From JBMNCR01 sp049366695 (GTDB lineage: Bacteria; Bacillota; Clostridia; Eubacteriales; Alkalibacteraceae): DNA of 5,896 nt. The stretch's first letter is position 1, and every line of letters begins with the position of its first letter. This document shows positions 1-5,799 of the stretch, in pieces. The DNA lies in contig JBMNCR010000081.1 of assembly GCA_049366695.1 (NCBI GenBank), positions 1 to 5,896 on the forward strand. Direction: 5' to 3'. Made by a program: the position numbers and the translations under genes. The notes under the pieces were generated by a model, which was not told the origin of the DNA, searched no databases, and saw nothing but the letters and a program-made list of their open reading frames with translations.

Positions 1-33
1 ATAGCATAATGCTTTGCAAGGATGATAAGCTCA

Positions 34-78
34 AACCTTCGCTAATGTCCTATAAGGTTATTTTAGCATTAGGATATT
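34..78 (+). repeat. overlapping inverted repeats in the hydrolase leader
   Basis: Two short stems can form here. AACCTT (34-39) pairs with AAGGTT (54-59). Its loop holds a segment that can pair downstream: CTAATG (42-47) with CATTAG (67-72), or in another register 44-52 with 70-78 (nine pairs, one G-U). The first two helices together have the layout of an H-type pseudoknot. The stems are short and AT-rich, so chance is a real possibility. It is also unknown whether this belongs to the hydrolase leader or to the end of a gene left of the window. No convincing promoter was seen in 1-90. Confidence 0.3.
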
Positions 79-91
79 CTTAATAAAAATA

Positions 92-130
92 AATAAGTTT
101 ATAGCTACGATTATTAGCTACAAACTTATT
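92..130 (+). promoter_or_regulatory. 16-bp near-perfect inverted repeat before the hydrolase gene
   Basis: The arm at 92-107 (AATAAGTTTATAGCTA) and the arm at 115-130 (TAGCTACAAACTTATT) are reverse complements at 15 of 16 positions; the mismatch is A101/C121. The loop is 7 bases (108-114). The repeat ends 4 bases before the GAGG ribosome binding site at 135-138. It is not followed by a T run, so it does not look like a terminator. It could be an operator for a dimeric repressor, or an mRNA hairpin affecting translation or stability. Which protein binds, if any, is not shown. Confidence 0.6.
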
Positions 131-147
131 ATACGAGGATGAAGCTT

Positions 148-1095
148 ATGAATTTTGAAGAGTTTAAATATAAATCCAATGATAATACAATTATTACTTT
201 TTATAAATGGTCTAAGTCAACTAATAGAATAAAAGGGGTAGTATTAATAGTTCATGGAATGGCGGAACATGCAAAACGGTATGATGATTTTGCTAAATAT
301 TTATTAGATGAAGGTTATATAATATATGCACTTGATTTAAGAGGTCATGGTCAAACAGGAGCTCAAATGAAAAAGAAGGGTTTTTTTTCTGAATACGATG
401 GCTGGAATAAAACTGTCTCAGATGTAAAATTACTTGCTACAATTATTCAAGATAACTATCATTTGCCAATTAATATTTTTGGACATAGCATGGGTTCATT
501 GATTACAAGAAATATTCTTTATTCAACTAAAAATATTTTCAATACTGCTATTTTATCAGGGACTACCATGGGAAGTAATAAAATAGCAATGTTTTTTGCT
601 AAACAACTTGCTAATTATAAAATCAAAAATAAAAAGGGATATGCTCCATCATATATATTAGATAAATTAATATTTGGTTCTTATAACAAAAATATAAATC
701 ACCCTAAAACAAAATTTGATTGGTTATCTAAAGACTCTAATTTAGTAAATATATATTTAAATGATGACTCCTGCGGGTTTGTATGTACAAACACATTCTT
801 TAGAGATTTATTTGAAGGTATTTCAAATGTTACAGATGTGAAAAATATAAATTTAATGAATAAAAAAACACCCCTTCTTTTGATAGGAGGAGAGTTAGAT
901 CCTGTATGTAATAATAGTAGAGATATACATAAATTAAACAAAATACTTATAAAAAATTCTTTTTCTAATACAACAATTAAAATATATCAAAATATGAGAC
1001 ATGAAGTTTTAAACGAAATAAATAAAGAAATTGTATTTAATGATATTGTTAAATGGCTTAATAAATACAATAAATCCACTAGTATCTCTTCTTGA
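148..1095 (+). CDS. alpha/beta hydrolase, lysophospholipase / monoacylglycerol lipase type
   Basis: Predicted cytoplasmic serine hydrolase of 315 residues, the usual length for the Hydrolase_4 (PldB / monoacylglycerol lipase) family, with no signal peptide or membrane segment. Visible motifs: HGMAEH at 36-41 (oxyanion region), DLRGHG at 63-68, nucleophile elbow GHSMGS at 112-117 (Ser114), acid in GGELDP (Asp251), and catalytic His285 in MRHEVLNE. The full Ser-Asp-His triad is therefore present. I chose the ATG at 148: GAGG at 135-138 is 9 bases from it but directly abuts the in-frame ATG at 139, which would add only three residues. The family cleaves acyl esters of glycerol or lysophospholipids; the actual substrate is not determinable. 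Its stop lies 2 bases from the convergent DegV gene, and a strong inverted repeat precedes its ribosome binding site. Confidence 0.9.
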   Translation: MNFEEFKYKSNDNTIITFYKWSKSTNRIKGVVLIVHGMAEHAKRYDDFAKYLLDEGYIIYALDLRGHGQTGAQMKKKGFFSEYDGWNKTVSDVKLLATIIQDNYHLPINIFGHSMGSLITRNILYSTKNIFNTAILSGTTMGSNKIAMFFAKQLANYKIKNKKGYAPSYILDKLIFGSYNKNINHPKTKFDWLSKDSNLVNIYLNDDSCGFVCTNTFFRDLFEGISNVTDVKNINLMNKKTPLLLIGGELDPVCNNSRDIHKLNKILIKNSFSNTTIKIYQNMRHEVLNEINKEIVFNDIVKWLNKYNKSTSISS

Positions 1096-1097
1096 AA

Positions 1098-1940
1098 TTA
1101 ATCATCAATGAAGCATACACCTATGGCTCCTGGCCCACAATGAGTACCAACTATTGCACCTACTTCAGATTCTATTATGTTGCTCGCATTATATTCCTTT
1201 ACTAAAATTTTCTTTAATTCCTGTAAGTAATGATCATCGCTGGCATGCAGTATATATATAGTCTTTTTTGACAAATCAAAATCATTCTCTGTAATCCAAT
1301 TTTTTACCCATCTTAAAGCTTTTTTTCTACCTCTCACACTATCTTTTGGAATTAACTTACCATCCTCAAACGTTAAAATTGGTTTAAGATTTAATATCCC
1401 ACCAATGAAAGCTTTACTAGCAGTTAATCTACCACCTTTTCTGAGATAATCTAAAGTATCAACTATTATTATGGATTTCATATTTTTTTTACTTTCAGAT
1501 AATACTTTCACAATTTCATTCATACTTTTTCCTTGTTCAACCATTTCGGCCGCTTTTACTACTAAAAGACCTAAACTAAGACTTACTACCCTAGAATCGA
1601 TAATATTAATTTTTTCTGATTTAATCATATTTTTAGCCACTTCTGCTGAATTATTTGTACCACTCAGTTCAGAAGATAAAAATATACCTAGAACTTCATC
1701 TCCATTATCTAGTATTGTATTAAATACATCTACAAAAGTATTGGGATTTACTTGAGATGTATATGGTATTTTATTTGCGGTACTCAATTTTTCAAAAAAT
1801 TCCTTAGACTTTATTTCATCCCTATCTTTATAATTTGCATCTTCAAAGTTAACAGTTAATGGCACTACAATAATATTATACTTCTTTTCTAATTCAACAT
1901 TTAAATCACTTGAGCTATCCGTTACAATTCTTATTCCCAT
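1098..1940 (-). CDS. DegV family fatty-acid-binding protein (FakB-like)
   Basis: Complete 280-residue DegV protein, normal family length. Family landmarks: N-terminal TDSSSD at 7-12, PYTSQ at 59-63 (Thr61/Ser62), LSSELSGT at 88-95, DTLDYLRKGGR at 161-171, and C-terminal GTHCGPGA at 265-272 with His267. In characterised members (FakB) these regions hold the bound fatty acid and present its carboxylate to the kinase FakA, giving acyl-phosphate for phospholipid synthesis. No fakA is present here, so a kinase partner would be encoded elsewhere. Many clostridia carry several DegV paralogues, so acyl preference is unknown. GGAGT at 1947-1951, 6 bases before the ATG, supports the start. The MarR gene ends 15 bases upstream, so the two are almost certainly cotranscribed. 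A cysteine (268) follows the conserved histidine. Confidence 0.93.
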   Translation of the reverse strand: MGIRIVTDSSSDLNVELEKKYNIIVVPLTVNFEDANYKDRDEIKSKEFFEKLSTANKIPYTSQVNPNTFVDVFNTILDNGDEVLGIFLSSELSGTNNSAEVAKNMIKSEKINIIDSRVVSLSLGLLVVKAAEMVEQGKSMNEIVKVLSESKKNMKSIIIVDTLDYLRKGGRLTASKAFIGGILNLKPILTFEDGKLIPKDSVRGRKKALRWVKNWITENDFDLSKKTIYILHASDDHYLQELKKILVKEYNASNIIESEVGAIVGTHCGPGAIGVCFIDD

Positions 1941-1955
1941 AAAAATACTCCAATT

Positions 1956-2402
1956 CTATTTATTTATATTATCCATAAAATATCCTATTAAATTTTCTAA
2001 GGCTTTTACTAACGCCTTTTCTTCATTTTGATTTAAGTCATTTACAATATGCTTAATCATATTTTTATGAAATATATCGTGCTGATCAAAGACTTCATTT
2101 CCTTTTTCTATAAGACTAACATATACAACTCTTCTATCTTTTTCACTTCTATTTCGTTTTACAAATCCTTTTTTTTCTAAGTTATTAATTGAAGTAGTAA
2201 GGGTTCCTAAAGTAATATTTAAGTTTGTAGCAATTTCACTCATTGTTTTCTTACTGTCTTTTCCAATAGCATCAATAGTATGAATCTCAGTAATAGAAAG
2301 TTTTTTAGCAACTAGTGATCTAATAAATTTTTCTTCTGATTTTAATACCAAATTAAATATTAATACTAAAGCTTCATTCAATACCAAGTATATATCTTTC
2401 AT
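1956..2402 (-). CDS. MarR family transcriptional regulator, FabT-like
   Basis: A 148-residue winged helix-turn-helix repressor with helices at both ends for dimerisation. The DNA-binding part covers about 36-100: TMSEIATNLNIT (53-64), recognition region LGTLTTSINNLEKKGFV (65-81), and wing RSEKDRRVVYVSL (85-97) with the family's DRR at 89-91. From memory, IHTIDAIGK (40-48), the LGTLTTSINNLEKKG stretch and the FHKNM segment (111-115) closely resemble streptococcal FabT, which represses fatty-acid synthesis genes with acyl-ACP as co-repressor. Cotranscription with a DegV/FakB-type protein supports a lipid role, but no fab gene lies nearby, so FabT equivalence is inference. The start at 2402 has a non-standard GGTGG (2409-2413) 6 bases away, suggesting modest translation. 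The promoter and an overlapping dyad are listed separately. Confidence 0.9.
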   Translation of the reverse strand: MKDIYLVLNEALVLIFNLVLKSEEKFIRSLVAKKLSITEIHTIDAIGKDSKKTMSEIATNLNITLGTLTTSINNLEKKGFVKRNRSEKDRRVVYVSLIEKGNEVFDQHDIFHKNMIKHIVNDLNQNEEKALVKALENLIGYFMDNINK

Positions 2403-2436
2403 TAATAACCACCATATATTAAGTCTCTGTAATCAT

Positions 2437-2455
2437 GTTCAATATATTATTAAAC
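2437..2455 (-). promoter_or_regulatory. candidate MarR operator dyad over the -10 element
   Basis: On the - strand, GTTTAATAATATATTGAAC is an imperfect 19-bp dyad: arms GTTTAAT and ATTGAAC match at 6 of 7 positions around a 5-base centre. It covers the predicted -10 of the MarR-DegV operon. MarR proteins usually bind imperfect palindromes of this size and often repress their own gene, so autoregulation is plausible. It does not have the exact TTTGA-N3-TCAAA form I recall for FabT sites. Confidence 0.4.
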
Positions 2456-2473
2456 TGATCCTTTTAAAGTCAA
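2444..2473 (-). promoter_or_regulatory. sigma-A-type promoter of the MarR-DegV operon
   Basis: On the - strand, -35 TTGACT (2473-2468) and -10 TAATAT (2449-2444) are 18 bases apart; the alternative -10 ATAATA gives 17. Transcription would begin near 2437, leaving a leader of about 35 bases before the MarR start. The 199-base gap 2403-2601 is very AT-rich. A second TTGACT at 2541-2536 has only poorly spaced -10 candidates. I saw no clear intrinsic terminator for the DUF1638 operon in this gap. Confidence 0.65.
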
Positions 2474-2601
2474 GCCTTTTATTACAAAACTCTAAACTAA
2501 ACACTACAAATTTATACATATAATTATACATGAATAGTCAATTTTTTACTATATTATTATAAGATATTATACACTATGAAAACAACCTTATTTCAGAGAA
2601 C

Positions 2602-3276
2602 TTAGTAAGTTTTCTTTTTATCAATATTATATCCAAAATGTTCTAATTTTACTTCATCTCCTTTTTCTATTATACAAAAGTCGTCATCCCAAATTTGAGA
2701 TAATAATTTTTCAATTAATGTTAAATCTCCCTTTTCAATTGTAAATATTAAATTAACTTTTTCAGCTAAATCTCTAGAAATATTTACATACTCATCTATA
2801 TCATAAGCGTCCAAATCAATAAACATTAAATTTTTGTAATGTTTCAGCATGTCATTAAATATTATTTTTGTTTTCTTTTCTCCATACCTAGAAACGCAAT
2901 GATCATATTCTACAACTAAACTTTTTTCTCCTTCAATCCATCCCCTAGTAAAAAAATATGTATTTTTTCTAATTTCATTAGTATCATGATTATTGTATAA
3001 CAACATAGAAATACAATCCGCAGTTTTAGGAATAATTAATTTAGCGTTTATAGCCCTTAATCCAACTAAAGCATTACCACAATTACCATATCCAAATAAA
3101 ACATTTTCATAATCCGTAGTGTTGTTAATTATTTTTTGCAATTCACTCCTTAGCAAATCAGGGTCATTATGTAAATTTGAATTCACCCATATTATATCAC
3201 CAGTATATTTAATATCTGTCTGCACTTTTTGCAACTCATATTTTATAGTCTCACAAACAACTAGTAAATTATTCAT
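2602..3276 (-). CDS. DUF1638 protein, corrinoid-methyltransferase-associated, function unknown
   Basis: Complete 224-residue soluble protein matching DUF1638 (PF07796) by its pattern: N-terminal Cys8 in LLVVCETI, NLHNDP (34-39), GYGNCGN (62-68), DCISMLL (87-93) and FFTRGW (108-113). Cys8, His36, Cys66 and Cys88 fall in these blocks and could form a metal or cofactor site; that is inference. From memory, the family occurs in methylotrophic methanogens and anaerobic bacteria beside MttB-type methyltransferases and their corrinoid proteins, and has no proven reaction. Here it is the last gene of a corrinoid operon, 47 bases after the GntR stop. AGGAGG at 3283-3288, 6 bases from the ATG, is a strong ribosome binding site, suggesting good expression. 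A membrane role is not supported, since no transmembrane segment is visible. Confidence 0.85.
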   Translation of the reverse strand: MNNLLVVCETIKYELQKVQTDIKYTGDIIWVNSNLHNDPDLLRSELQKIINNTTDYENVLFGYGNCGNALVGLRAINAKLIIPKTADCISMLLYNNHDTNEIRKNTYFFTRGWIEGEKSLVVEYDHCVSRYGEKKTKIIFNDMLKHYKNLMFIDLDAYDIDEYVNISRDLAEKVNLIFTIEKGDLTLIEKLLSQIWDDDFCIIEKGDEVKLEHFGYNIDKKKTY

Positions 3277-3323
3277 TATATTCCTCCTATGATAACAATT
3301 TAAACACTAAATCTATTGCTTTT

Positions 3324-4049
3324 TTAATATATGTTATTTGTTTTATCAATAAAGGATGATACTGCTTGTAAATGAAAAAATTCACCTACAAAATAAGTTA
3401 TTCCCCAACCTATAGGTTTATTAAGTTCATCTAATAACTTTTGCTCTATTACCATTACTGGCTCATATTTATCAATTTGTAAATTTTCAATTATTTCAGA
3501 ACTTGGTTTTTCTACTTTGATTTTCAATTCTTTATTTATTGCAAACAAGGACTTTTTCTTCGCAACAATCTCTGGAAATGTAGAATAATGAATCTCTTTT
3601 TCTACTATTGGCATTCCTCTATAATAGGGAATATATTTCATGTCGTATGCTATTGGATTTCCTTCAGCAAACATCAATCTTCTTATTAATACAACTCTTT
3701 TATTCTCAGGAATTTGTAAATTAAAAATTATCCTTAACGTAGGTTTTATTATATTTACATCTATTAGCTGAGCGTCTTCCACGCTACCTTCAATAGAATT
3801 CATTTCATTAAAATATAATATATATTTGTCTTGATTTGGCTCATTAACAAAATTCCCTTTTCCTGGCACTGAATATATATACCCCTCAGTTGCTAATACA
3901 GTAAGACTCTTTCTCACAGTCATTCTTGAAACATTATACTCTTCACAAAGAGAATTTTCAGAGTTAATCATATCTCCTGGTTTTATTACTCCAGAATTTA
4001 TTTTTGCTTTCATATCTTCAACTATTGTAATATAAATTGGTGATCCCAT
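3324..4049 (-). CDS. GntR family regulator with UTRA domain (HutC subfamily)
   Basis: Complete 241-residue regulator. An N-terminal GntR winged helix-turn-helix spans about 5-69, with IKPGDMINSENSLCEEYNVS (22-41), recognition region SRMTVRKSLTVLATEGYI (41-58) and wing GKGNFV (63-68). The C-terminal UTRA ligand-binding domain spans about 85-235, with the typical RRLMFAEGNPIAYDMKYIP (123-141) and a C-terminal GEFFHL block (222-227). UTRA regulators usually repress until a small molecule, often the substrate of the adjacent pathway, binds. The start is 2 bases past the corrinoid gene stop, with AAGGAG at 4058-4063 inside that gene's end, so translation is probably coupled. Its ligand is probably the methylated substrate or a metabolite of the corrinoid system, but this is inference. 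No clear UTRA operator was recognised near 4709-4780. Confidence 0.93.
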   Translation of the reverse strand: MGSPIYITIVEDMKAKINSGVIKPGDMINSENSLCEEYNVSRMTVRKSLTVLATEGYIYSVPGKGNFVNEPNQDKYILYFNEMNSIEGSVEDAQLIDVNIIKPTLRIIFNLQIPENKRVVLIRRLMFAEGNPIAYDMKYIPYYRGMPIVEKEIHYSTFPEIVAKKKSLFAINKELKIKVEKPSSEIIENLQIDKYEPVMVIEQKLLDELNKPIGWGITYFVGEFFHLQAVSSFIDKTNNIY

Positions 4050-4051
4050 AC

Positions 4052-4708
4052 TTATTTCTCCTTATCATTGAAAGGATTTGTTACCCATTCAATGCATTTT
4101 TTTACGCCAGTAGCCGCATTATTACTATATGCATCAGCTCCTATTTTTTTTAATAAATCTTCATTTAACATGCCACCACCAACAATAATTTTTAAATCTT
4201 TTCTCAAACTATTGTATTGTATTTCTTTTACTGTTTTTTCCATACTATTAATAGCTATTGTTAATACTCCACTTAATCCTAAAATATTTGGTTTTAATTC
4301 TATAATTTTTTCACAAAACACTTCTTGTGATACATCTATTCCTAAATCTATTACCTCGAAACCAGAACTCTCTGCAAGACCTTTAAAAATATCTTTACCA
4401 ATGTCATGCAAATCTCCTCTTACAGTACCAAGTAAAATTCTACCACGATAACTATTATTGTCACAATTATCTTTTATTATTTTCATATCCTCAAATTCAA
4501 TTATTTCTTTAAAAATTATTCCTGCCATAATTAAATCAGCTATAAAGTATTCACTTTTTTCATACAACTCACCCACTCTGTCCATGCCTAGTTGCAAATC
4601 GCTTAGTATATCTTTTGGATCTGCATTATTGGCAAGTTTATTCTTTACCAGCCTCAATACTTTATCCTCATTCAATTCAGAAACAGCTCTAACAAGTAGC
4701 TCATCCAT
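4052..4708 (-). CDS. methyltransferase cognate corrinoid protein (MtbC/MttC-like)
   Basis: Complete 218-residue two-domain corrinoid protein. Residues 1-85 form the helical B12-binding cap domain (MDRVGELYEKSEYFIADLIMA at about 42-62). Residues 88-210 form the Rossmann-like B12 domain with GTVRGDLHDIGKDI at 94-107; His101 of the DxHxxG motif is the expected lower axial cobalt ligand. LSGVLT (145-150) and VGGG (176-179) are the other cofactor-contacting segments. Such proteins receive a methyl group from a methylamine, betaine or methoxy substrate via a dedicated methyltransferase, then pass it to tetrahydrofolate or a thiol. Neither that methyltransferase nor a reductive activator is in the window, so the substrate is unknown. 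GGAGG at 4716-4720, 7 bases from the ATG, supports the start. First gene of an operon with the GntR and DUF1638 genes. Confidence 0.94.
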   Translation of the reverse strand: MDELLVRAVSELNEDKVLRLVKNKLANNADPKDILSDLQLGMDRVGELYEKSEYFIADLIMAGIIFKEIIEFEDMKIIKDNCDNNSYRGRILLGTVRGDLHDIGKDIFKGLAESSGFEVIDLGIDVSQEVFCEKIIELKPNILGLSGVLTIAINSMEKTVKEIQYNSLRKDLKIIVGGGMLNEDLLKKIGADAYSNNAATGVKKCIEWVTNPFNDKEK

Positions 4709-4726
4709 TTGTTAACCTCCAGATAT

Positions 4727-4776
4727 TTTATAGACATCCTGAGTTAAGCTTACAATACTTCTCTTTTACTTGTCAA
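4727..4776 (-). promoter_or_regulatory. candidate promoter(s) of the corrinoid operon
   Basis: On the - strand a perfect -35 TTGACA (4776-4771) follows the terminator, but its best-spaced -10 (TAAGCT, 4752-4747, 18-base spacer) is poor and overlaps the palindrome TAAGCTTA (4745-4752). A second arrangement is TTGTAA (4755-4750), 17 bases, TATAAA (4732-4727); this would start transcription almost at the ribosome binding site. A weak core promoter would suit a regulated operon. I cannot decide between them. Confidence 0.35.
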
Positions 4777-4784
4777 TAATTTTA

Positions 4785-4808
4785 AAAAGACTCCTAAAGG
4801 AGTCTTTT
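4785..4808 (-). terminator. intrinsic terminator between the FNT gene and the corrinoid operon
   Basis: AAAAGACTCC (4785-4794) and GGAGTCTTTT (4799-4808) form a perfect 10-bp stem with a 4-base loop TAAA. Read on the - strand it ends in a T run (TTTTT from 4788), ideal for stopping transcripts from the FNT gene. The + strand reading also ends in T-rich sequence, so it can act in both directions. It lies about 190 bases past the FNT stop and about 75 bases before the corrinoid start, separating the two units. A T-box-like sequence precedes it at 4831-4843. Confidence 0.85.
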
Positions 4809-4830
4809 ATTTTTAAAATCAAAATTTATA

Positions 4831-4843
4831 CGTTACCACCTTC
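4831..4843 (-). promoter_or_regulatory. T-box-like core sequence upstream of the terminator
   Basis: On the - strand GAAGGTGGTAACG resembles the conserved T-box antiterminator core (AGGGTGGTACCGCG from memory), including the TGG of the tRNA-binding bulge. It lies 22 bases before an intrinsic terminator, where the T-box core normally sits. TGAAGG next to the core could pair with CCTTTA of the terminator (one G-U) as an alternative fold. Against it: no recognisable Stem I or specifier loop upstream, the helix beyond the bulge does not pair well, and the downstream gene is not an amino-acid gene. It may be a remnant or chance. Confidence 0.2.
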
Positions 4844-4896
4844 ACTAGTGCTCACATATTTCTAATTTACACTTAGCAAATTTAATTAATAAACAT

Positions 4897-4909
4897 TTTG
4901 AATTTCAAA
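4897..4909. promoter_or_regulatory. 13-bp palindrome resembling a FabT box
   Basis: TTTGAATTTCAAA is a perfect palindrome about its central T4903 and fits TTTGA-N3-TCAAA, the form I recall for FabT operators. On the - strand it overlaps a possible -35 (TTGAAA, 4908-4903) followed after 17 bases by TTAAAT (4885-4880). A FabT-like MarR gene is about 2.5 kb away. No fatty-acid gene adjoins the site, and AT-rich palindromes arise easily, so this is only a candidate. The rest of 4820-5001 shows nothing else convincing. Confidence 0.3.
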
Positions 4910-5001
4910 TCACAGTACAAGCCAGACTAATAATGGTTATCCACTTTTAACCCAACTTCTAATAATATATTTACAATTGCTTATTACTTTTTAATTTTTA
5001 A

Positions 5002-5799
5002 TTAGTTATTCTCAGTTTCAACTTTTTTTGAACTATAAATATAATTATAAATTAACGGAATAAATAAAGCTCCACCGATTATATTTCCAATAGTAACTGG
5101 AATCAAGTTGTTCATCCAAATTTGAGTCCAAGTTATATCTGCTCCTAAAAACATACCTAATGGTATAAAAAACATATTTGCTATACTGTGCTCAAAACCT
5201 GATAGTACAAATAACATTATTGGAAACCATATGGCAAATATTTTACCGATCATATCTTTTGATCCAGCTTGTAACCAACAAGCTAAAACTACTAAAATAT
5301 TACACAATGTCGCTCTTAAAATAGCAGCAGAAAAAGTTATTCCTACTTTTCCAGTTGCAATACCAATAGCTTTTGCAGAAATAGCTTCACCAGAATATAA
5401 ACCAGTCTTAGCTAATACAGCTGCAAGTAATATTGAACCAATAAAGTTACCTATGTATACTACTACCCAATTTGTTAGCATTTGCTTCATAGTTATTTTC
5501 TTATCCATTAATGCTAATGTCATTAAGTTATTCCCTGTAAACAATTCTGCTCCTGCCATAATAACTAGCATAAGACCTACTGGGAAAACCGCTGCACCTA
5601 GAAATTTTGCTAATCCAACATCAACGTTTGTCCCTAAAGTTTGTATCACTACAATATCCGCGTGTGCTCCAAATCCTATAAACATACCAGCTAATATACC
5701 TAGCAACAACATCTTGCCAATTTTTATATTCCCCTTTTTTACTCCAGTACCTATCCAAGCATTCAAAATTTCTGCTGGAGATAAAATACTCTTTTCCAT
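5002..5799 (-). CDS. formate/nitrite transporter (FNT) family channel
   Basis: Complete 265-residue inner-membrane channel protein of normal FNT length, expected to work as a pentamer. Hydrophobic segments lie at about 29-47, 62-83, 106-130, 154-178, 184-218 (broken) and 232-254. Signatures: GAELFTGNN (83-91) with Thr88 of the gating loop, GNFIGS (117-122), Lys151 before the fourth segment, RATLCN (162-167) with Asn167, central pore histidine His204 in SGFEHSIANM (200-209), and IPVTIGNIIGG (233-243). The family moves formate, nitrite, hydrosulfide or lactate; the exact substrate cannot be assigned from these motifs. AAGGAGGA at 5805-5812, 5 bases from the ATG, is strong and fixes the start. 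A terminator downstream separates it from the corrinoid operon. No clear promoter was seen in 5813-5896, so it may begin there or be part of a unit extending right. Confidence 0.94.
   Translation of the reverse strand: MEKSILSPAEILNAWIGTGVKKGNIKIGKMLLLGILAGMFIGFGAHADIVVIQTLGTNVDVGLAKFLGAAVFPVGLMLVIMAGAELFTGNNLMTLALMDKKITMKQMLTNWVVVYIGNFIGSILLAAVLAKTGLYSGEAISAKAIGIATGKVGITFSAAILRATLCNILVVLACWLQAGSKDMIGKIFAIWFPIMLFVLSGFEHSIANMFFIPLGMFLGADITWTQIWMNNLIPVTIGNIIGGALFIPLIYNYIYSSKKVETENN

Noticed and set aside
139..147. Upstream in-frame ATG as hydrolase start
   Set aside because: The GAGG ribosome binding site at 135-138 directly abuts this ATG; spacing to the ATG at 148 is normal (9 bases).
699..941. 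Open frame on the - strand inside the hydrolase gene
   Set aside because: Short, no start signal, and lies fully within a gene with a complete catalytic triad.
1266..1281. Palindrome TTTTGA-CAAA-TCAAAA similar to a FabT box
   Set aside because: It lies within the DegV coding sequence, has a 4-base rather than 3-base centre, and is easily produced by AT-rich codons.
1471..1755. Open frame on the + strand opposite the DegV gene
   Set aside because: No ribosome binding site or recognisable domain. The opposite-strand DegV gene explains the open frame.
2519..2528. Palindrome TATAATTATA in the 2403-2601 gap
   Set aside because: Pure A/T palindrome in very AT-rich DNA, without T run or associated promoter spacing; expected by chance.
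4068..4715. Two + strand open frames opposite the corrinoid protein gene
   Set aside because: Low-complexity Ser/Ile/Phe-rich translations typical of antisense frames; the corrinoid gene has clear motifs and a ribosome binding site.
4935..4952. Small hairpin GGTTA / TAACC downstream of the FNT gene as its terminator
   Set aside because: Only 5 bp with an 8-base loop and no T run; the hairpin at 4785-4808 is far better.
4709..5001. Cobalamin riboswitch ahead of the corrinoid operon
   Set aside because: No B12-box-like sequence or multi-stem architecture could be recognised, and a terminator plus -35 element occupy the near part.
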